Below, piece by piece: positions 1-9,330 of a DNA stretch of 64,000 bases. Source of the stretch: CAVVYW01 sp963752605 (GTDB lineage Bacteria > Actinomycetota > Thermoleophilia > Solirubrobacterales > 70-9); contig CAVVYW010000005.1 in the NCBI GenBank assembly GCA_963752605.1, positions 1,116,001 to 1,180,000 of the forward strand. Reading direction: 5' to 3'. The position numbers were made by a program, and so were the translations under genes. The notes below the pieces were generated by a model. That model was not told where the DNA came from, ran no database searches, and worked only from the letters and a program-made list of their open reading frames with translations. Positions within the stretch are counted from its first letter, which is position 1, and each line of letters opens with the position of its first letter.

Positions 1-1099
1 TCCGCAGGCCGGACGGGTCCATCGGCGGGCGCTCGTCGAACGGGATCGCGTTGCGGTTGACGGTGATCCCCACCTCCTCCAGCCGTAGCTCCGCCTCCTT
101 CCCGAACACGCCGGTCGGCGTCAGGTCGACGAGCACGAGGTGGACGTCGGTCCCTCCGGTGAGCACGTCGAGCCCGGCGGCGGCCAGCCCCTCGCCGAGG
201 GCCTGCGCGTTGGCGATCGTCTGGCGCTGGCGCTCCTTGAACTCATCGCTCGCGGCGATCTTCAGCGCCACCGCCTTCGCGGCGATCACGTGCATCAGCG
301 GGCCACCCTGCTGGCCGGGGAAGACCGAGCGGTTGACGTCGGCGGCCAGCTCCTCGCGGCAGAGGATCATCCCGCTGCGAGGCCCGGCGAGGGTCTTGTG
401 GATCGTGGTGGTGACGACGTCGGCGTGCTCGACCGGGTTCGGGTGCAGTCCCGCGGCCACCAGGCCGGCGAAATGGGCCATGTCCACCATCAGCTTCGCC
501 CCGACGGAGTCGGCGATCTCCCTGAAGGCGGCGAAGTCGAGCTGGCGGGGGTAGGCCGACCAGCCGGCGACGATCACCTTCGGCTTGTGCTCCTCCGCGA
601 GCCGCGCGACTTCCTCCATGTCGCAGAGGAGATCGTCGCGGCGCACGTGGTAGGCGACGACCTCGTAGAGCTTCCCGGAGACGTTCAGCTTCATCCCGTG
701 GGTGAGATGGCCGCCGTGGTCGAGGGCCATCCCCATGATCGTGTCGCCGGGCTCGAGCATCGCCATGTACGCGGCGTTGTTGGCCTGGGCGCCGGCGTGG
801 GGCTGGACGTTGGCGTGCTCGGCGCCGAACAGCTCCTTCGCCCGGTCTATGGCCAGCTCCTCGGCCACGTCGACCTCCTCGCAGCCGCCGTAGTAGCGCT
901 TGCCGGGATAGCCCTCGGCGTACTTGTTGGTGAGGACCGAGCCGACCGCGTCGAGGACCGCCTGCGGGACGAAGTTCTCGGAGGCGATCATCTCGAGCGT
1001 CCCCTGCTGGCGGGCGAGCTCGCGCTCGAGCACCCGGGCGATGTCCGGGTCCACCTCGGCGAGAGGGGCAGTCTGAAAGTCGTCGGGAAGGTTGCTCAT
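1..1099 (-). CDS. glyA: Serine hydroxymethyltransferase, 3' end cut by window edge
   Basis: This PLP enzyme interconverts serine and glycine with tetrahydrofolate in the cytoplasm and supplies one-carbon units. The translation starts MSNLPDDFQTAPLAEVDPDI and continues through the conserved block IASENFVPQAVLDAVGS, the glycine-rich YAEGYPGKRYYGGCE segment and the PLP-lysine motif TTTIHKTLAGPRSG. About 366 residues are present and the frame is open at base 1, so roughly the last 50 residues lie outside the window. The start is the ATG at 1099. It has no Shine-Dalgarno, but a TATGAT -10 box ends 6 nt upstream, which suggests a leaderless mRNA. Downstream of sua5/prmC/prfA/rpmE, it completes a gene order common in Gram-positive bacteria. 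Confidence 0.96.
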   Translation of the reverse strand, partial: MSNLPDDFQTAPLAEVDPDIARVLERELARQQGTLEMIASENFVPQAVLDAVGSVLTNKYAEGYPGKRYYGGCEEVDVAEELAIDRAKELFGAEHANVQPHAGAQANNAAYMAMLEPGDTIMGMALDHGGHLTHGMKLNVSGKLYEVVAYHVRRDDLLCDMEEVARLAEEHKPKVIVAGWSAYPRQLDFAAFREIADSVGAKLMVDMAHFAGLVAAGLHPNPVEHADVVTTTIHKTLAGPRSGMILCREELAADVNRSVFPGQQGGPLMHVIAAKAVALKIAASDEFKERQRQTIANAQALGEGLAAAGLDVLTGGTDVHLVLVDLTPTGVFGKEAELRLEEVGITVNRNAIPFDERPPMDPSGLR

Positions 1100-1124
1100 G
1101 GCGCCATCATAGGCTTGCACTCCG
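1100..1124. promoter_or_regulatory. Overlapping divergent leaderless promoters of glyA and the SnoaL-like gene
   Basis: Only 25 bp separate the two start codons. On the minus strand TATGAT (1106-1111) lies 6 nt before the glyA ATG. On the plus strand TAGGCT (1110-1115) lies 9 nt before the ATG at 1125. The two -10 boxes overlap by two bases, so the promoters probably compete. No Shine-Dalgarno fits either gene. Assignment is by motif only. Confidence 0.5.
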
Positions 1125-1529
1125 ATGGCGCACGAGAATCTGAAGATCGTCAAGGACGGCTTCGAGGCATTCAACGCCGACGGCGTTGACGGCATCCTCC
1201 CGTTCATCCACCCGGACTTCGAGGCGACCACCCCACCGGAGCTCGCCTCCGAACCCGACACCTACCGGGGCCACGACGGCGTCCGCCGCTGGTTCGACTC
1301 CTTCTACGAGGTGATGGACGAGATCCGGTGGGAGCCGCACGGGTTCCACGAAGTGGGTGACCGGGTCGTCGCCGACTTCACCCTCAAGGCGCGCGGCAAG
1401 ACCACCGGACTCGAGTTCGGCCAGCACGCCTTCCAGGTCTGGGAGTTCCGCGACGGCAAGGCGATCGGCGTCGACCTCTACCCGACGCTGGACGAGGCGC
1501 TCGAGGCGGCCAAGGACGAGGGCGGCTAG
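1125..1529 (+). CDS. SnoaL-like / NTF2-fold protein
   Basis: This 134-residue protein has the layout of the SnoaL-like cone-fold family: an N-terminal helix (ENLKIVKDGFEAFNADGVDG), an acidic strand (FIHPDFEATTPPE), a YRGHDGVRRWFDSFYE helix and a C-terminal sheet with VWEFRDGKAIGVDLYPT. Members act as isomerases, hydrolases or orphan ligand-binding proteins, and the substrate cannot be read from the sequence. It is cytoplasmic, with no signal peptide. The stop codon TAG overlaps the opposing stop of sua5 inside a CTAG tetranucleotide at 1526-1529. The start is supported by the -10-like box just upstream. Confidence 0.8.
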   Translation: MAHENLKIVKDGFEAFNADGVDGILPFIHPDFEATTPPELASEPDTYRGHDGVRRWFDSFYEVMDEIRWEPHGFHEVGDRVVADFTLKARGKTTGLEFGQHAFQVWEFRDGKAIGVDLYPTLDEALEAAKDEGG

Positions 1530-2167
1530 CCGAGGCTGAGCCCGGTCAGGGCCCGCTCCAGCGCCTCGTAGGGCATCCCGCCCTCGCGCAGGACCTCCCA
1601 GGCACCGCCGGCCTCGATCGCGGTCAGGTCCACCACCGTCGATGGGACCCCGCTCAGCGTGCCGCCGTCGATCGCGACGTCGACGGCATCGAGGATGGCG
1701 GCATCGATCTGATCGACCGAGGCCGGGGGCGGCTCCCCGCTCTGGTTGGCCGAGGTCTGGAAGACCGGCACGCCGATCCCGGCGAGGGGCCCCTCGATCC
1801 AGCGGACACCGAGCTGCTCCGGCTCGTCGCCGCAGGCATGGGGAAAGACCCTGCCCGGGTTGTAGACAACCAGGGTCGCGGGCCCGGGCAACAGGGCGGC
1901 GATCGCCGCGCGAGTAAGCGGCGCGAGCTTCTCGAGCAGGTCGTCGATGGTCTCCGCGGAGAAGTACATGACCGCAGACGGCTTGCCCTTCTCCCGGGCC
2001 TTGATCTCGTGGATCCGCGAGATCGCATCAGCGTTGCCCGGGTCGCACGCGAGCCCGTAGAGGCCGTCGGCCGGGAAGACGGCGACGCCGCCGTCCCGGA
2101 CGCAGTCCTCGAGCGCCTCGCGGGCGTCCGCCGGGCCGTCGCGCTCGATCGAGACCAGCCTGCTCAC
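1526..2167 (-). CDS. tsaC: L-threonylcarbamoyladenylate synthase (Sua5/YrdC/YwlC family)
   Basis: This enzyme makes threonylcarbamoyl-AMP from threonine, bicarbonate and ATP for the t6A37 modification of ANN-decoding tRNAs. The 213-residue protein carries the YrdC fold features: GGVAVFPADGLYGLACDPGN near the N-terminus, KAREKGKPSAVMYF, LLPGPATLVV and the FQTSANQSGEPPP segment. It lacks the Sua5 C-terminal domain, so it is the short TsaC type. The chosen start is the GTG at 2167, whose GTGA overlaps the TGA stop of prmC by 4 nt and implies translational coupling. An in-frame extension further upstream merely shadows prmC. Confidence 0.9.
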   Translation of the reverse strand: MSRLVSIERDGPADAREALEDCVRDGGVAVFPADGLYGLACDPGNADAISRIHEIKAREKGKPSAVMYFSAETIDDLLEKLAPLTRAAIAALLPGPATLVVYNPGRVFPHACGDEPEQLGVRWIEGPLAGIGVPVFQTSANQSGEPPPASVDQIDAAILDAVDVAIDGGTLSGVPSTVVDLTAIEAGGAWEVLREGGMPYEALERALTGLSLG

Positions 2168-3012
2168 TCGGGGTCTCGCCCCAGCACCATTCGCTCGATG
2201 CCGGCCAGGTCCGGCCGCCTCTCGACCAGCGCGTAGCCGAGCTCGCGGAGCAGCTCGTCGACCCGGTCCGCCTGTGCGGCGCCGACCTCGAGCGCGATCG
2301 TTGCCGGGCGGGCCGCGCCACCGACGGCCTCGAGCAGCGACTCGATCGCCTCCAGCCCGGTCGGGCCGGCGACCAGCGCCCGCCTCGGCTCGAACTCTCG
2401 GATCTCCGGCGCCAGGCCCTCCCACTCGGACTCACTCACATAGGGAAGGTTGGCGAGCAGCAGGTCGAACTCACCGGCCGGGACGCTGCCCTCATGGAAG
2501 CTCACCCGCCCCGCCAGGCTCAGCCGCTCGGCGTTCGCCCGGGCCAGCGCCAGCGCTTCGGGCGAGGTGTCCGTCGCGGTCACCTCCGCCTCCGGCAGCT
2601 CATCGGCGACCGCCAACGCGACGGCGCCGGAGCCCGTACCGACGTCGAGCACCGTCCCGGGCGCGAGCTCCAGAGCCAGTTCCACCAGCAGCTCGGTCTC
2701 GGGGCGCGGGATCAGCGCCCGCCGGTCGACCTCGAGCTCGATCCCGCGGAAGCCCTTGCGCCCCAGGATGTAGGCGACCGGCTCGCGCCGCACGCGCCGC
2801 CGGACCATCGCCGCAAATTCGCGCGCCGCCCCGGGCTCGATGCCCGCCTCGGGCTCGGCGGCGAGCCTTGCACGTTCCCACCCGGTCGCCTCCGCCAGCA
2901 GCAGTTCGGCGTCGAGTCGCGGCGACTCGACGCCGGCAGCGCCCAGCCCGTCCGTCGCACCCTGCAACGCATCGGAGACGCTCGCAGTAGAGACGGCCTG
3001 CATGCCGAGCAC
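2164..3012 (-). CDS. prmC: Peptide chain release factor N5-glutamine methyltransferase
   Basis: PrmC methylates the glutamine of the GGQ motif in release factors, and here it follows its substrate gene prfA directly. The 282-residue product has the N-terminal helical substrate domain (LLLAEATGWERARL) and then a Rossmann SAM-binding domain with VLDVGTGSGAVALAVADELP. The catalytic NPPY tetrad reads NLPY (LLLANLPYVSESEW), a change from the textbook motif. The start may be the GTG at 3012 or the ATG at 3003, and neither has a strong ribosome site. It overlaps tsaC by 4 nt and lies 1 nt downstream of prfA, so it belongs to the same operon. Confidence 0.93.
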   Translation of the reverse strand: MLGMQAVSTASVSDALQGATDGLGAAGVESPRLDAELLLAEATGWERARLAAEPEAGIEPGAAREFAAMVRRRVRREPVAYILGRKGFRGIELEVDRRALIPRPETELLVELALELAPGTVLDVGTGSGAVALAVADELPEAEVTATDTSPEALALARANAERLSLAGRVSFHEGSVPAGEFDLLLANLPYVSESEWEGLAPEIREFEPRRALVAGPTGLEAIESLLEAVGGAARPATIALEVGAAQADRVDELLRELGYALVERRPDLAGIERMVLGRDPE

Positions 3013-3013
3013 G

Positions 3014-4090
<1,077 letters not shown>

Positions 4091-4139
4091 GCCATTTAGT
4101 TTGACGGCCAGGTAGAGCCTGAACCGGCCCTACTTGACT

Positions 4140-4150
4140 TCAAGACTTGA
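4140..4150. promoter_or_regulatory. Short perfect palindrome before the VOC gene
   Basis: TCAAGACTTGA is a 5+1+5 palindrome ending 6 nt before the ATG at 4157 and lying next to the likely ribosome site (GAGGGTGA). It could be an operator for the VOC gene, but 11 bp is short enough to occur by chance. Confidence 0.25.
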
Positions 4151-4156
4151 GGGTGA

Positions 4157-4624
4157 ATGATGGTTGCCGAGCCGACGCTAATGAGCACCATGAGCCTCAC
4201 CCCCCACATTGTCGTTCCCGACGCAGAGGCCGCGGCAGCCTGGTACGCGGACGCCTTCGGGGCCGAGGAGCGCAGTCGCGTGCCACTTCCAGGTGGCGGC
4301 GTGATGACCGTCGAGCTCGCCTTCGGCGACTCGAGCCTCCACATCGGCAGCGAGTTCGTGGATGCCGGGGTCCTCTCCCCATCGACGATCGGCGGCACCG
4401 CGACGGTTTTGCAGATCCAGACGGACGACGCCGACCGCCTCTGGGCTCGGGCGCTCGGGGCGGGTGCGGAGGTCCGGCATGAGCTGGCGGACCAGTTCTG
4501 GGGTGAGCGACACGGCCAGATCGTCGACCCCTTCGGGCACCGCTGGAACATTGCGCAGCACCTCCGCGACGTCACGACCGAGGAGCTCGCAGCGGGCGCT
4601 GCGAAGGCCTTCGGGAGCGACTAG
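4157..4624 (+). CDS. VOC-superfamily (glyoxalase / PhnB-like) protein
   Basis: This 155-residue protein has the beta-alpha-beta-beta-beta repeats of the vicinal oxygen chelate fold. The first module reads LTPHIVVPDAEAAAAWYADA and the second QIQTDDADRLWARALGAGAE, ending with the typical VDPFGHRWNIAQH strand. PhnB-like members bind metals or small ligands and some confer antibiotic resistance. No substrate can be assigned here. The start at 4157 has GAGGGTGA immediately upstream, and later ATGs (4181, 4190) are possible. It interrupts the translation operon in the opposite orientation and shares the CTAG stop overlap at 4621-4624 with DUF1385. Confidence 0.85.
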   Translation: MMVAEPTLMSTMSLTPHIVVPDAEAAAAWYADAFGAEERSRVPLPGGGVMTVELAFGDSSLHIGSEFVDAGVLSPSTIGGTATVLQIQTDDADRLWARALGAGAEVRHELADQFWGERHGQIVDPFGHRWNIAQHLRDVTTEELAAGAAKAFGSD

Positions 4625-5628
4625 GCGACGATCTCGATCTCCTGCTCCTGCTTGGCCTGCTCGGGGTCCTCGACCGCGAGCACGGCCTCCAGGGCGGCGA
4701 TCGAGACGGCGAGCTGGTCCAGATCGGGCTCGCGCGTGGTCAGGTTCTGGAGCATCAGGCCCGGCCACATCAGCGCGCGCACCCAGCGCTTGTTGCGGTT
4801 CTTGCCGGCCCACTTGATCACCTCGTAGGAGAGCCCGGCGATCAGCGGGATGCCGAGGATGCGGGAGGCGAGCAGCCAGTACCAGGCGGGCAGCCCGATC
4901 GGCGCGAAGACGAAGATGGCGAGCACCATCACGATCAGCAGGAAGCTGGTGCCGCAGCGGGGGTGCAGCCGCGAGTAGCGCTTGGCGTTCTCGGGCTTCA
5001 GCTCGTCGCCCGCCTCGAAGCAGGAGATCGTCTTGTGCTCGGCCCCGTGGTACTCGAACACCCTGCGCAGATCCGGGAGCTTGCTGATCACGAGGATGTA
5101 GCCGATGAAGATGGCGGTCCGGAGGACCCCCTCGACCAGCCAGAAGAGGAAGGCGGAGCCGAGCTCGTCCTTGATCAGGCTGGTGGCGCCGACCGGGATC
5201 ACGAAGAAGAGTCCGACCGCGAGGGCCAGCGAGAGCGCGATCGTCAAGCCCCACATCCAGCCCCCGATCTCCTCCTTCTCCCCCTGCTCGTCCTCCTCGA
5301 GCTGGGCGTTGGCGGAGATCGCCAGCGCCTTGAATCCGATCTTGAGCGACTCGCCGAGCGCGACGACCCCGCGGATCACCGGCCAGCGAAGGACGCGGTG
5401 GCGCTTCGCCCACGAGACGAGCGGCTCGGAGGTGACCTCGACCTGGCCCTCGGGCGTCCGGACCGCGACGGCCCAGGTGGAGACGCCGCGCATCATCACG
5501 CCCTCGAGGACGGCCTGGCCTCCGATCGGGGCGTCCTTGGACGCGACGGGGCGCCCGTCGGGCATCGTCTGCTCGGTGGGTCCGGCGCCGTCAGCGGCGC
5601 TGCCGCCGTTCGGCCCGCCGGGAGTCAC
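4621..5628 (-). CDS. DUF1385 membrane protein (YqhQ family)
   Basis: This is an integral membrane protein of the DUF1385/YqhQ family, of unknown function. The conserved N-terminal block IGGQAVLEGVMMRG is followed by four or so hydrophobic segments (LTIALSLALAVGLFFVIPVG, SAFLFWLVEGVLRTAIFIGY, SFLLIVMVLAIFVFAPIG, WYWLLASRILGIPLIAGLS). A conserved YHGAEHKTISCFE motif with possible metal-binding His/Glu sits between them. The family commonly lies between rpmE and prfA, as here. The start chosen is the GTG at 5628, 4 nt after the rpmE stop, and an ATG at 5565 is an alternative. The longer in-frame extension overlaps rpmE and is unlikely. Confidence 0.88.
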   Translation of the reverse strand: MTPGGPNGGSAADGAGPTEQTMPDGRPVASKDAPIGGQAVLEGVMMRGVSTWAVAVRTPEGQVEVTSEPLVSWAKRHRVLRWPVIRGVVALGESLKIGFKALAISANAQLEEDEQGEKEEIGGWMWGLTIALSLALAVGLFFVIPVGATSLIKDELGSAFLFWLVEGVLRTAIFIGYILVISKLPDLRRVFEYHGAEHKTISCFEAGDELKPENAKRYSRLHPRCGTSFLLIVMVLAIFVFAPIGLPAWYWLLASRILGIPLIAGLSYEVIKWAGKNRNKRWVRALMWPGLMLQNLTTREPDLDQLAVSIAALEAVLAVEDPEQAKQEQEIEIVA

Positions 5629-5632
5629 GTTG

Positions 5633-5845
5633 CTACTCGCCCTTCTTGCTCTTGGCCGCACGCCGGCGGAACCGCTCGACGCGGCCGCCGGTGTCCACGA
5701 GCTTCTGCTTGCCGGTGTAGAACGGGTGGCAGTTCGAGCAGATCTCCACGTGCAGCTCCGGGCTGGTCGAGCGCGTGTAGAACTCGTTCCCGCACGAGCA
5801 GTGCACGTGCGACAGGACGTAATCGGGATGGATCTCCGCCTTCAT
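5633..5845 (-). CDS. rpmE: Ribosomal protein bL31, zinc-binding form
   Basis: bL31 is a 50S protein that bridges to the small subunit. The 70-residue sequence has the four zinc-ligand cysteines of the C+ form, in HCSCGNEF and EICSNCHPFYTGKQ. The basic tail RFRRRAAKSKKG contacts rRNA. The start ATG at 5845 has TAGAAT ending 8 nt upstream, so the mRNA leader is at most a base or two. It is the first gene of the rpmE-DUF1385-prfA-prmC-tsaC-glyA series. Confidence 0.97.
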   Translation of the reverse strand: MKAEIHPDYVLSHVHCSCGNEFYTRSTSPELHVEICSNCHPFYTGKQKLVDTGGRVERFRRRAAKSKKGE

Positions 5846-5914
5846 CTCGAACGATTCTAGCCGCGTCCTTCGCCGAGCCCGCTCCTGACCGTTCCCTGGG
5901 GAGCATCCTCACAC

Positions 5915-5953
5915 TTCACATACAGGGTGTATCTGATATACGTACAGGCTGTA
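5915..5953 (+). promoter_or_regulatory. Promoter with two tandem palindromic operators for the hydrolase gene
   Basis: TACAGGGTGTA (5921-5931, one mismatch) and TACAGGCTGTA (5943-5953, perfect 5+1+5) are direct copies of one palindrome with centres 22 bp apart, about two helical turns. A plausible promoter is TTCACA (5915-5920), a 16 nt spacer and TATACG (5937-5942). The first site sits in the spacer and the second covers the start point and the A of the ATG. The shape fits a TetR- or PadR-like dimer pair. No regulator gene is adjacent. Confidence 0.6.
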
Positions 5954-6798
5954 TGGAAGTTCGACTCCCCCAGGGAACCATCCGCTATCGCGACGAGGGC
6001 TCGGGCGAGCCGCTCGTCTTCCTTCATGGCCTGCTGGTGAACGGGAGGCTCTGGGAGGACGTCGCCGAGCGCCTTCAGCCCGACTTCCGCTGCATCGTGC
6101 CGGACCTGCCGCTCGGGTCGCACGAGGTGCCGATGAATCCCGACGCCGACCTCTCTCCCCCCGGCGTGGCGAGGATCGTCGCCGACTTCCTCGAGAGGCT
6201 CGGCCTGGAGGGAGTGACGCTCGTGGGCAACGACTCGGGCGGAGCGATCAGCCAGATCGTCGCCACCAAGCACCCCGAGCGGCTCGCGCGGCTGGTGCTG
6301 ACCAACTGCGACGCCTACGACAACTTCCCGCCAGCGCTCTTCTCCTACTTCAAGCCAATGGCCAGGATCCCGGGAGCCTTCGCCATCGTCGGCCAGAGCA
6401 TGCGGATCAAGCCCCTGCGGCGGACGCCGATCGCCTTCGGCGCGCTGACCAAGTCGCGAATCGACGAGTCGCTGCTCGATGAATGGCTGGAGCCGTCGCG
6501 CGGAAACGCCGGCATCCGCCGCGACACCCGCAAGTTCATCCTCGGCATCTCGACGGACCAGACGATGGAGGCGGCCCGCGAGCTGGAGCGCTTCGAGAAG
6601 CCGACGCTGTTCGCGTGGGCGCCCGAGGACCGCTGGTTCAAGGTCGAGCACGCCGAGCGGCTCGCCGCGTCGATGCCCGACGCCCGGGTGGAGCGGATCC
6701 CGGACTCGAAGACCTTCGTCTCGATCGACCAGCCGGAGCGGCTGGCCGAGGCGATCCGCTCCTTCGTGCGCGAGCCTGCGCCGGCGACTGCCGCCTAA
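5953..6798 (+). CDS. Alpha/beta-hydrolase with Asp-type nucleophile elbow
   Basis: The 281-residue protein has the alpha/beta-hydrolase core: an oxyanion HG loop (LVFLHGLLVNGRLWEDV) and a nucleophile elbow VGNDSGG, where the G-x-Nu-x-G position is aspartate, as in haloalkane dehalogenases and epoxide hydrolases. A late acidic residue lies in FAWAPEDRWFKVEHAERL. The segment that should carry the catalytic histidine reads PDSKTFVSIDQPERLA, so no His is seen there. Other hydrolases I recall share this DSxTF-x-x-x-DQP form, so it may be a subfamily with altered chemistry. It has no signal peptide. The start at the ATG at 5953 leaves no room for a leader. Its stop overlaps that of the sulfatase (CTAA, 6795-6798). 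Confidence 0.87.
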   Translation: MEVRLPQGTIRYRDEGSGEPLVFLHGLLVNGRLWEDVAERLQPDFRCIVPDLPLGSHEVPMNPDADLSPPGVARIVADFLERLGLEGVTLVGNDSGGAISQIVATKHPERLARLVLTNCDAYDNFPPALFSYFKPMARIPGAFAIVGQSMRIKPLRRTPIAFGALTKSRIDESLLDEWLEPSRGNAGIRRDTRKFILGISTDQTMEAARELERFEKPTLFAWAPEDRWFKVEHAERLAASMPDARVERIPDSKTFVSIDQPERLAEAIRSFVREPAPATAA

Positions 6799-8558
6799 CA
6801 CGCCGCGGGCGCCGCCTGCTCGACGGTCACCTCGCGGCCGTCCAGCATCACGGCGTTGGCCGCCAAATGGTTCTTGTGGGAGCCGCTGAGGCGGCCGGAC
6901 CCGATCCGCGTCCCCGCCCTCTTGCCATTCGCGTAGAAGCTGGCGCCGACGACCTCGTCCGCGTCGCTGCCTGCGAGGCGCACCCGAATCGGCGAGCCGA
7001 CGCAGCCCCCTCCCTGGAACCGGAGCTTGAGCTTCAGCCGTGGCCGCGCCCCGCAGGGCGCGTTCCCCGCACACGCCGTCAGCTTCCCCAGCAAGGCGTC
7101 GAGGGCCGACTTGACGGAGGCCAGCGACGCGTCGTTGTGCCGGCTCTGAAGCTCGAACGGGTCCGCCGTCAGGTCGTACAACTCCTGCTCCGGGCCGGTC
7201 TCCGCGTACACATAGCGGTCGGTGCGAACAGCGCTGTAGCTCACGTCGGCCCCCTCGGGATCCTCAGTGGTGCCGTTCCTGAAGCCCTCGATCAGGATCC
7301 CGCGCCCAGGTTCGAAGCGGCCGTCCTCGATCACGGGCATCAATGTGTGTCCGTCCATCAGGCGCCTCGGTCTGGCATTGGCGAAATCGAGAATGGTGGG
7401 CGCCAGGTCGATGTTGGCCGCGAGCTGCGAGCGATGCTGGTTCTTGGGCACGCCCGGGCCGCGGATCACCAGCGGCACTCCGCTCGACTCGTCGTAGTGG
7501 AGGACCTTGCCGGTGCGAACCCGATGCTCGCCGTGGAGGAACCCGTTGTCGGAGGTGAAGATGAAGACCGTGTTGTTCAGCTCTCCCACGGACCGGACGA
7601 CCGAGACGAGGTTCCCAACCATTTCGTCCACCGCGAGCAGGCTCTCCAGGCGGGCGCGGTAGCGAGCGTCGGCCGCCGCGATCGCGGCGGCGCCCATCGG
7701 TGTGAGGTCCCGGATGTTCTGCGGTTTGTCAGAGACGTCGGACTCGTTGAAGGCCGGCGTCCGCGGCGCGGCCTGCGCGGAGAAGAGACCCTCGTGCCGG
7801 GGGGCGGCGCGGGGGTTGTCGCCGACGCATGCACAGGACCCAGCCTCGCCGTGCGGCGCGAGCGGCGCCACGGAGAGAAAGAAGGGCCTCCGGCTCGGCG
7901 CACGCCGGTGGATGAAGTCCTGCGCCTTTGCCGAGTACACATCCGTCTGGTAGACGAAGGCGTTCACCTGGTCCGGGGTCCCGCCGTAGTGAACGATCGC
8001 GCCGTTCTCGTTCAGCGTGTACCCGTACATGGTGTAGGTGCCCCCCGTGTACGCGTCGGGATCGTCGATCGCCCCAAACCACTCGGTCCACCCCGGGGGT
8101 ATGTCCGTATCCAGGGAGGTCGTCCCGTAGCCGTTCAGGTACTTGCCGACGTGCGCGGTTGTGTAGCCGGCGGCCTCGAGCCAGACCGGCAGCGTGTTCC
8201 CGTGGTCGAGCTTCGAGAAGCCGCCGCCAGGCGCCTGATTTGTCCGGACGCCGTGGTTGTCGGGGTACTGGCCGGTGAGGAAGGTGGCCCGGGAAGGACA
8301 GCAGAGCGGAAAGCTGGCGAAGTTGTGGTCGAAGGTGACACCGTTCTTCGCCAGGGTCGCATCCAGGATGGGCATGACCCGCATGGACTCGACCGTCTGG
8401 TCGTCGGTCATCACCACGACGATGTTCGGGCGGCTCTGCTTCTTCCCACCCTTCTTCGCGCCGCTGTCGCCAGTGACGGCGAGGGCCCAGACGAGCGCGG
8501 CGAGCAAAGCGGCGCCGGCCAACCACGCGATCCGTCTGCTCGTGCGTGCGATGCCCAT
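6795..8558 (-). CDS. Membrane-anchored or secreted sulfatase
   Basis: This sulfatase of 587 residues hydrolyses sulfate esters outside the membrane. An N-terminal hydrophobic anchor (RIAWLAGAALLAALVWALAV) precedes the metal-binding VVVMTDDQTVESM. The formylglycine site is C-C-P-S-R-A-T-F-L-T-G, where the second Cys is converted by a formylglycine-generating enzyme. Further active-site blocks are HVGKYLNGYG, FTSDNGFLHGEHR and DLAPTILDFA. The C-terminal ~90 residues (cysteine-bearing, beta-rich) form an extra domain. The ATG at 8558 has AAGGGG just upstream. It lies divergent from the response regulator. Confidence 0.9.
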   Translation of the reverse strand: MGIARTSRRIAWLAGAALLAALVWALAVTGDSGAKKGGKKQSRPNIVVVMTDDQTVESMRVMPILDATLAKNGVTFDHNFASFPLCCPSRATFLTGQYPDNHGVRTNQAPGGGFSKLDHGNTLPVWLEAAGYTTAHVGKYLNGYGTTSLDTDIPPGWTEWFGAIDDPDAYTGGTYTMYGYTLNENGAIVHYGGTPDQVNAFVYQTDVYSAKAQDFIHRRAPSRRPFFLSVAPLAPHGEAGSCACVGDNPRAAPRHEGLFSAQAAPRTPAFNESDVSDKPQNIRDLTPMGAAAIAAADARYRARLESLLAVDEMVGNLVSVVRSVGELNNTVFIFTSDNGFLHGEHRVRTGKVLHYDESSGVPLVIRGPGVPKNQHRSQLAANIDLAPTILDFANARPRRLMDGHTLMPVIEDGRFEPGRGILIEGFRNGTTEDPEGADVSYSAVRTDRYVYAETGPEQELYDLTADPFELQSRHNDASLASVKSALDALLGKLTACAGNAPCGARPRLKLKLRFQGGGCVGSPIRVRLAGSDADEVVGASFYANGKRAGTRIGSGRLSGSHKNHLAANAVMLDGREVTVEQAAPAAC

Positions 8559-8630
8559 CCCCTTGCACAAGAAACCACGCGCGCGACGAGGAGTTGCGCA
8601 TTGCCCGCACAGGGCTAAGGTTTGGCTGCA

Positions 8631-9290
8631 GTGACAGGGGGTCAAGAGACGGGAAACGAGAGGCCGACCACGGTCGTACTGGCCGATGACCACGCGGTCG
8701 TCAGAAGCGCGCTCAAGCTGATGCTCGACCGCGAGCCCGAGATCGAGGTCGTCGCCGAGGCCGGGGACGCGGAGTCGGCCGCCCGCTATACGAAGGGTCA
8801 CCGCCCCGACGTCCTCATCCTCGACATCAACATGCCCGGCGGCTCCGGCCTGTCGGCGATCCCGACGATCCGCGAGCAGTCGCCCGACACGCGAATAGTG
8901 GTGCTGACCATGCAGGAGGAGACGGCCTTCGCGCGCGAGGCGCTCCAGGCCGGCGTGCTGGGTTACATCCTCAAGGAGGCGGCGGGCGAGGAGCTCGTGA
9001 AGGCGGTGCGGATGGCCGCGCAGGGAAGGACCTACCTGCAGCCTGAGCTGGGCGCCCGGCTCGCCGCCGAGCCCGAGGCGGTGTCCCCCGACGACCTGAG
9101 CGAGCGCGAGCTCGAGGTGCTGCGCCTGATCGCCCTGGGCCACACCAACAACGAGATCGCCGAGCGGCTCTTCCTCAGCGTGCGAACGGTCGAGTCGCAC
9201 CGCGCCCACATCCAGCAGAAGCTCGCGATGAACACGCGCTCCGAGCTGGTCCGCTACGCGATCGAGCGCGGCCTCATCGAGACGACCTAG
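8631..9290 (+). CDS. NarL/FixJ-type response regulator
   Basis: This is a cytoplasmic two-component transcription factor. The receiver domain has the acidic pair in VVLADDHAVVRSALK, the phospho-acceptor Asp in VLILDINMPGGSG, the conserved Thr in VVLTMQ and the Lys in GYILKEA. The LuxR-type HTH lies in LSERELEVLRLIALGHTNNE and continues through RTVESHRAHIQQKL. No sensor kinase is encoded next to it. I chose the GTG at 8631, and a TTG at 8622 is in frame. TAAGGT (8616-8621) ends 9 nt before the GTG, suggesting a nearly leaderless mRNA. The flanking sulfatase and cytochrome c genes are candidate targets by position only. Confidence 0.93.
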   Translation: MTGGQETGNERPTTVVLADDHAVVRSALKLMLDREPEIEVVAEAGDAESAARYTKGHRPDVLILDINMPGGSGLSAIPTIREQSPDTRIVVLTMQEETAFAREALQAGVLGYILKEAAGEELVKAVRMAAQGRTYLQPELGARLAAEPEAVSPDDLSERELEVLRLIALGHTNNEIAERLFLSVRTVESHRAHIQQKLAMNTRSELVRYAIERGLIETT

Positions 9291-9330
9291 GCGCCGTTAG
9301 CCGCAGAAGGCTTTCGGGTAGGCCGGGGTC

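Noticed and set aside
4963..6798. 611-residue + strand frame starting inside DUF1385
   Set aside because: Only the part from the ATG at 5953 is the hydrolase. The earlier part is the antisense shadow of DUF1385 and rpmE.
6795..9209. 804-residue frame for the sulfatase
   Set aside because: The sulfatase starts at 8558 with a signal anchor. The upstream part is the antisense of the response regulator.
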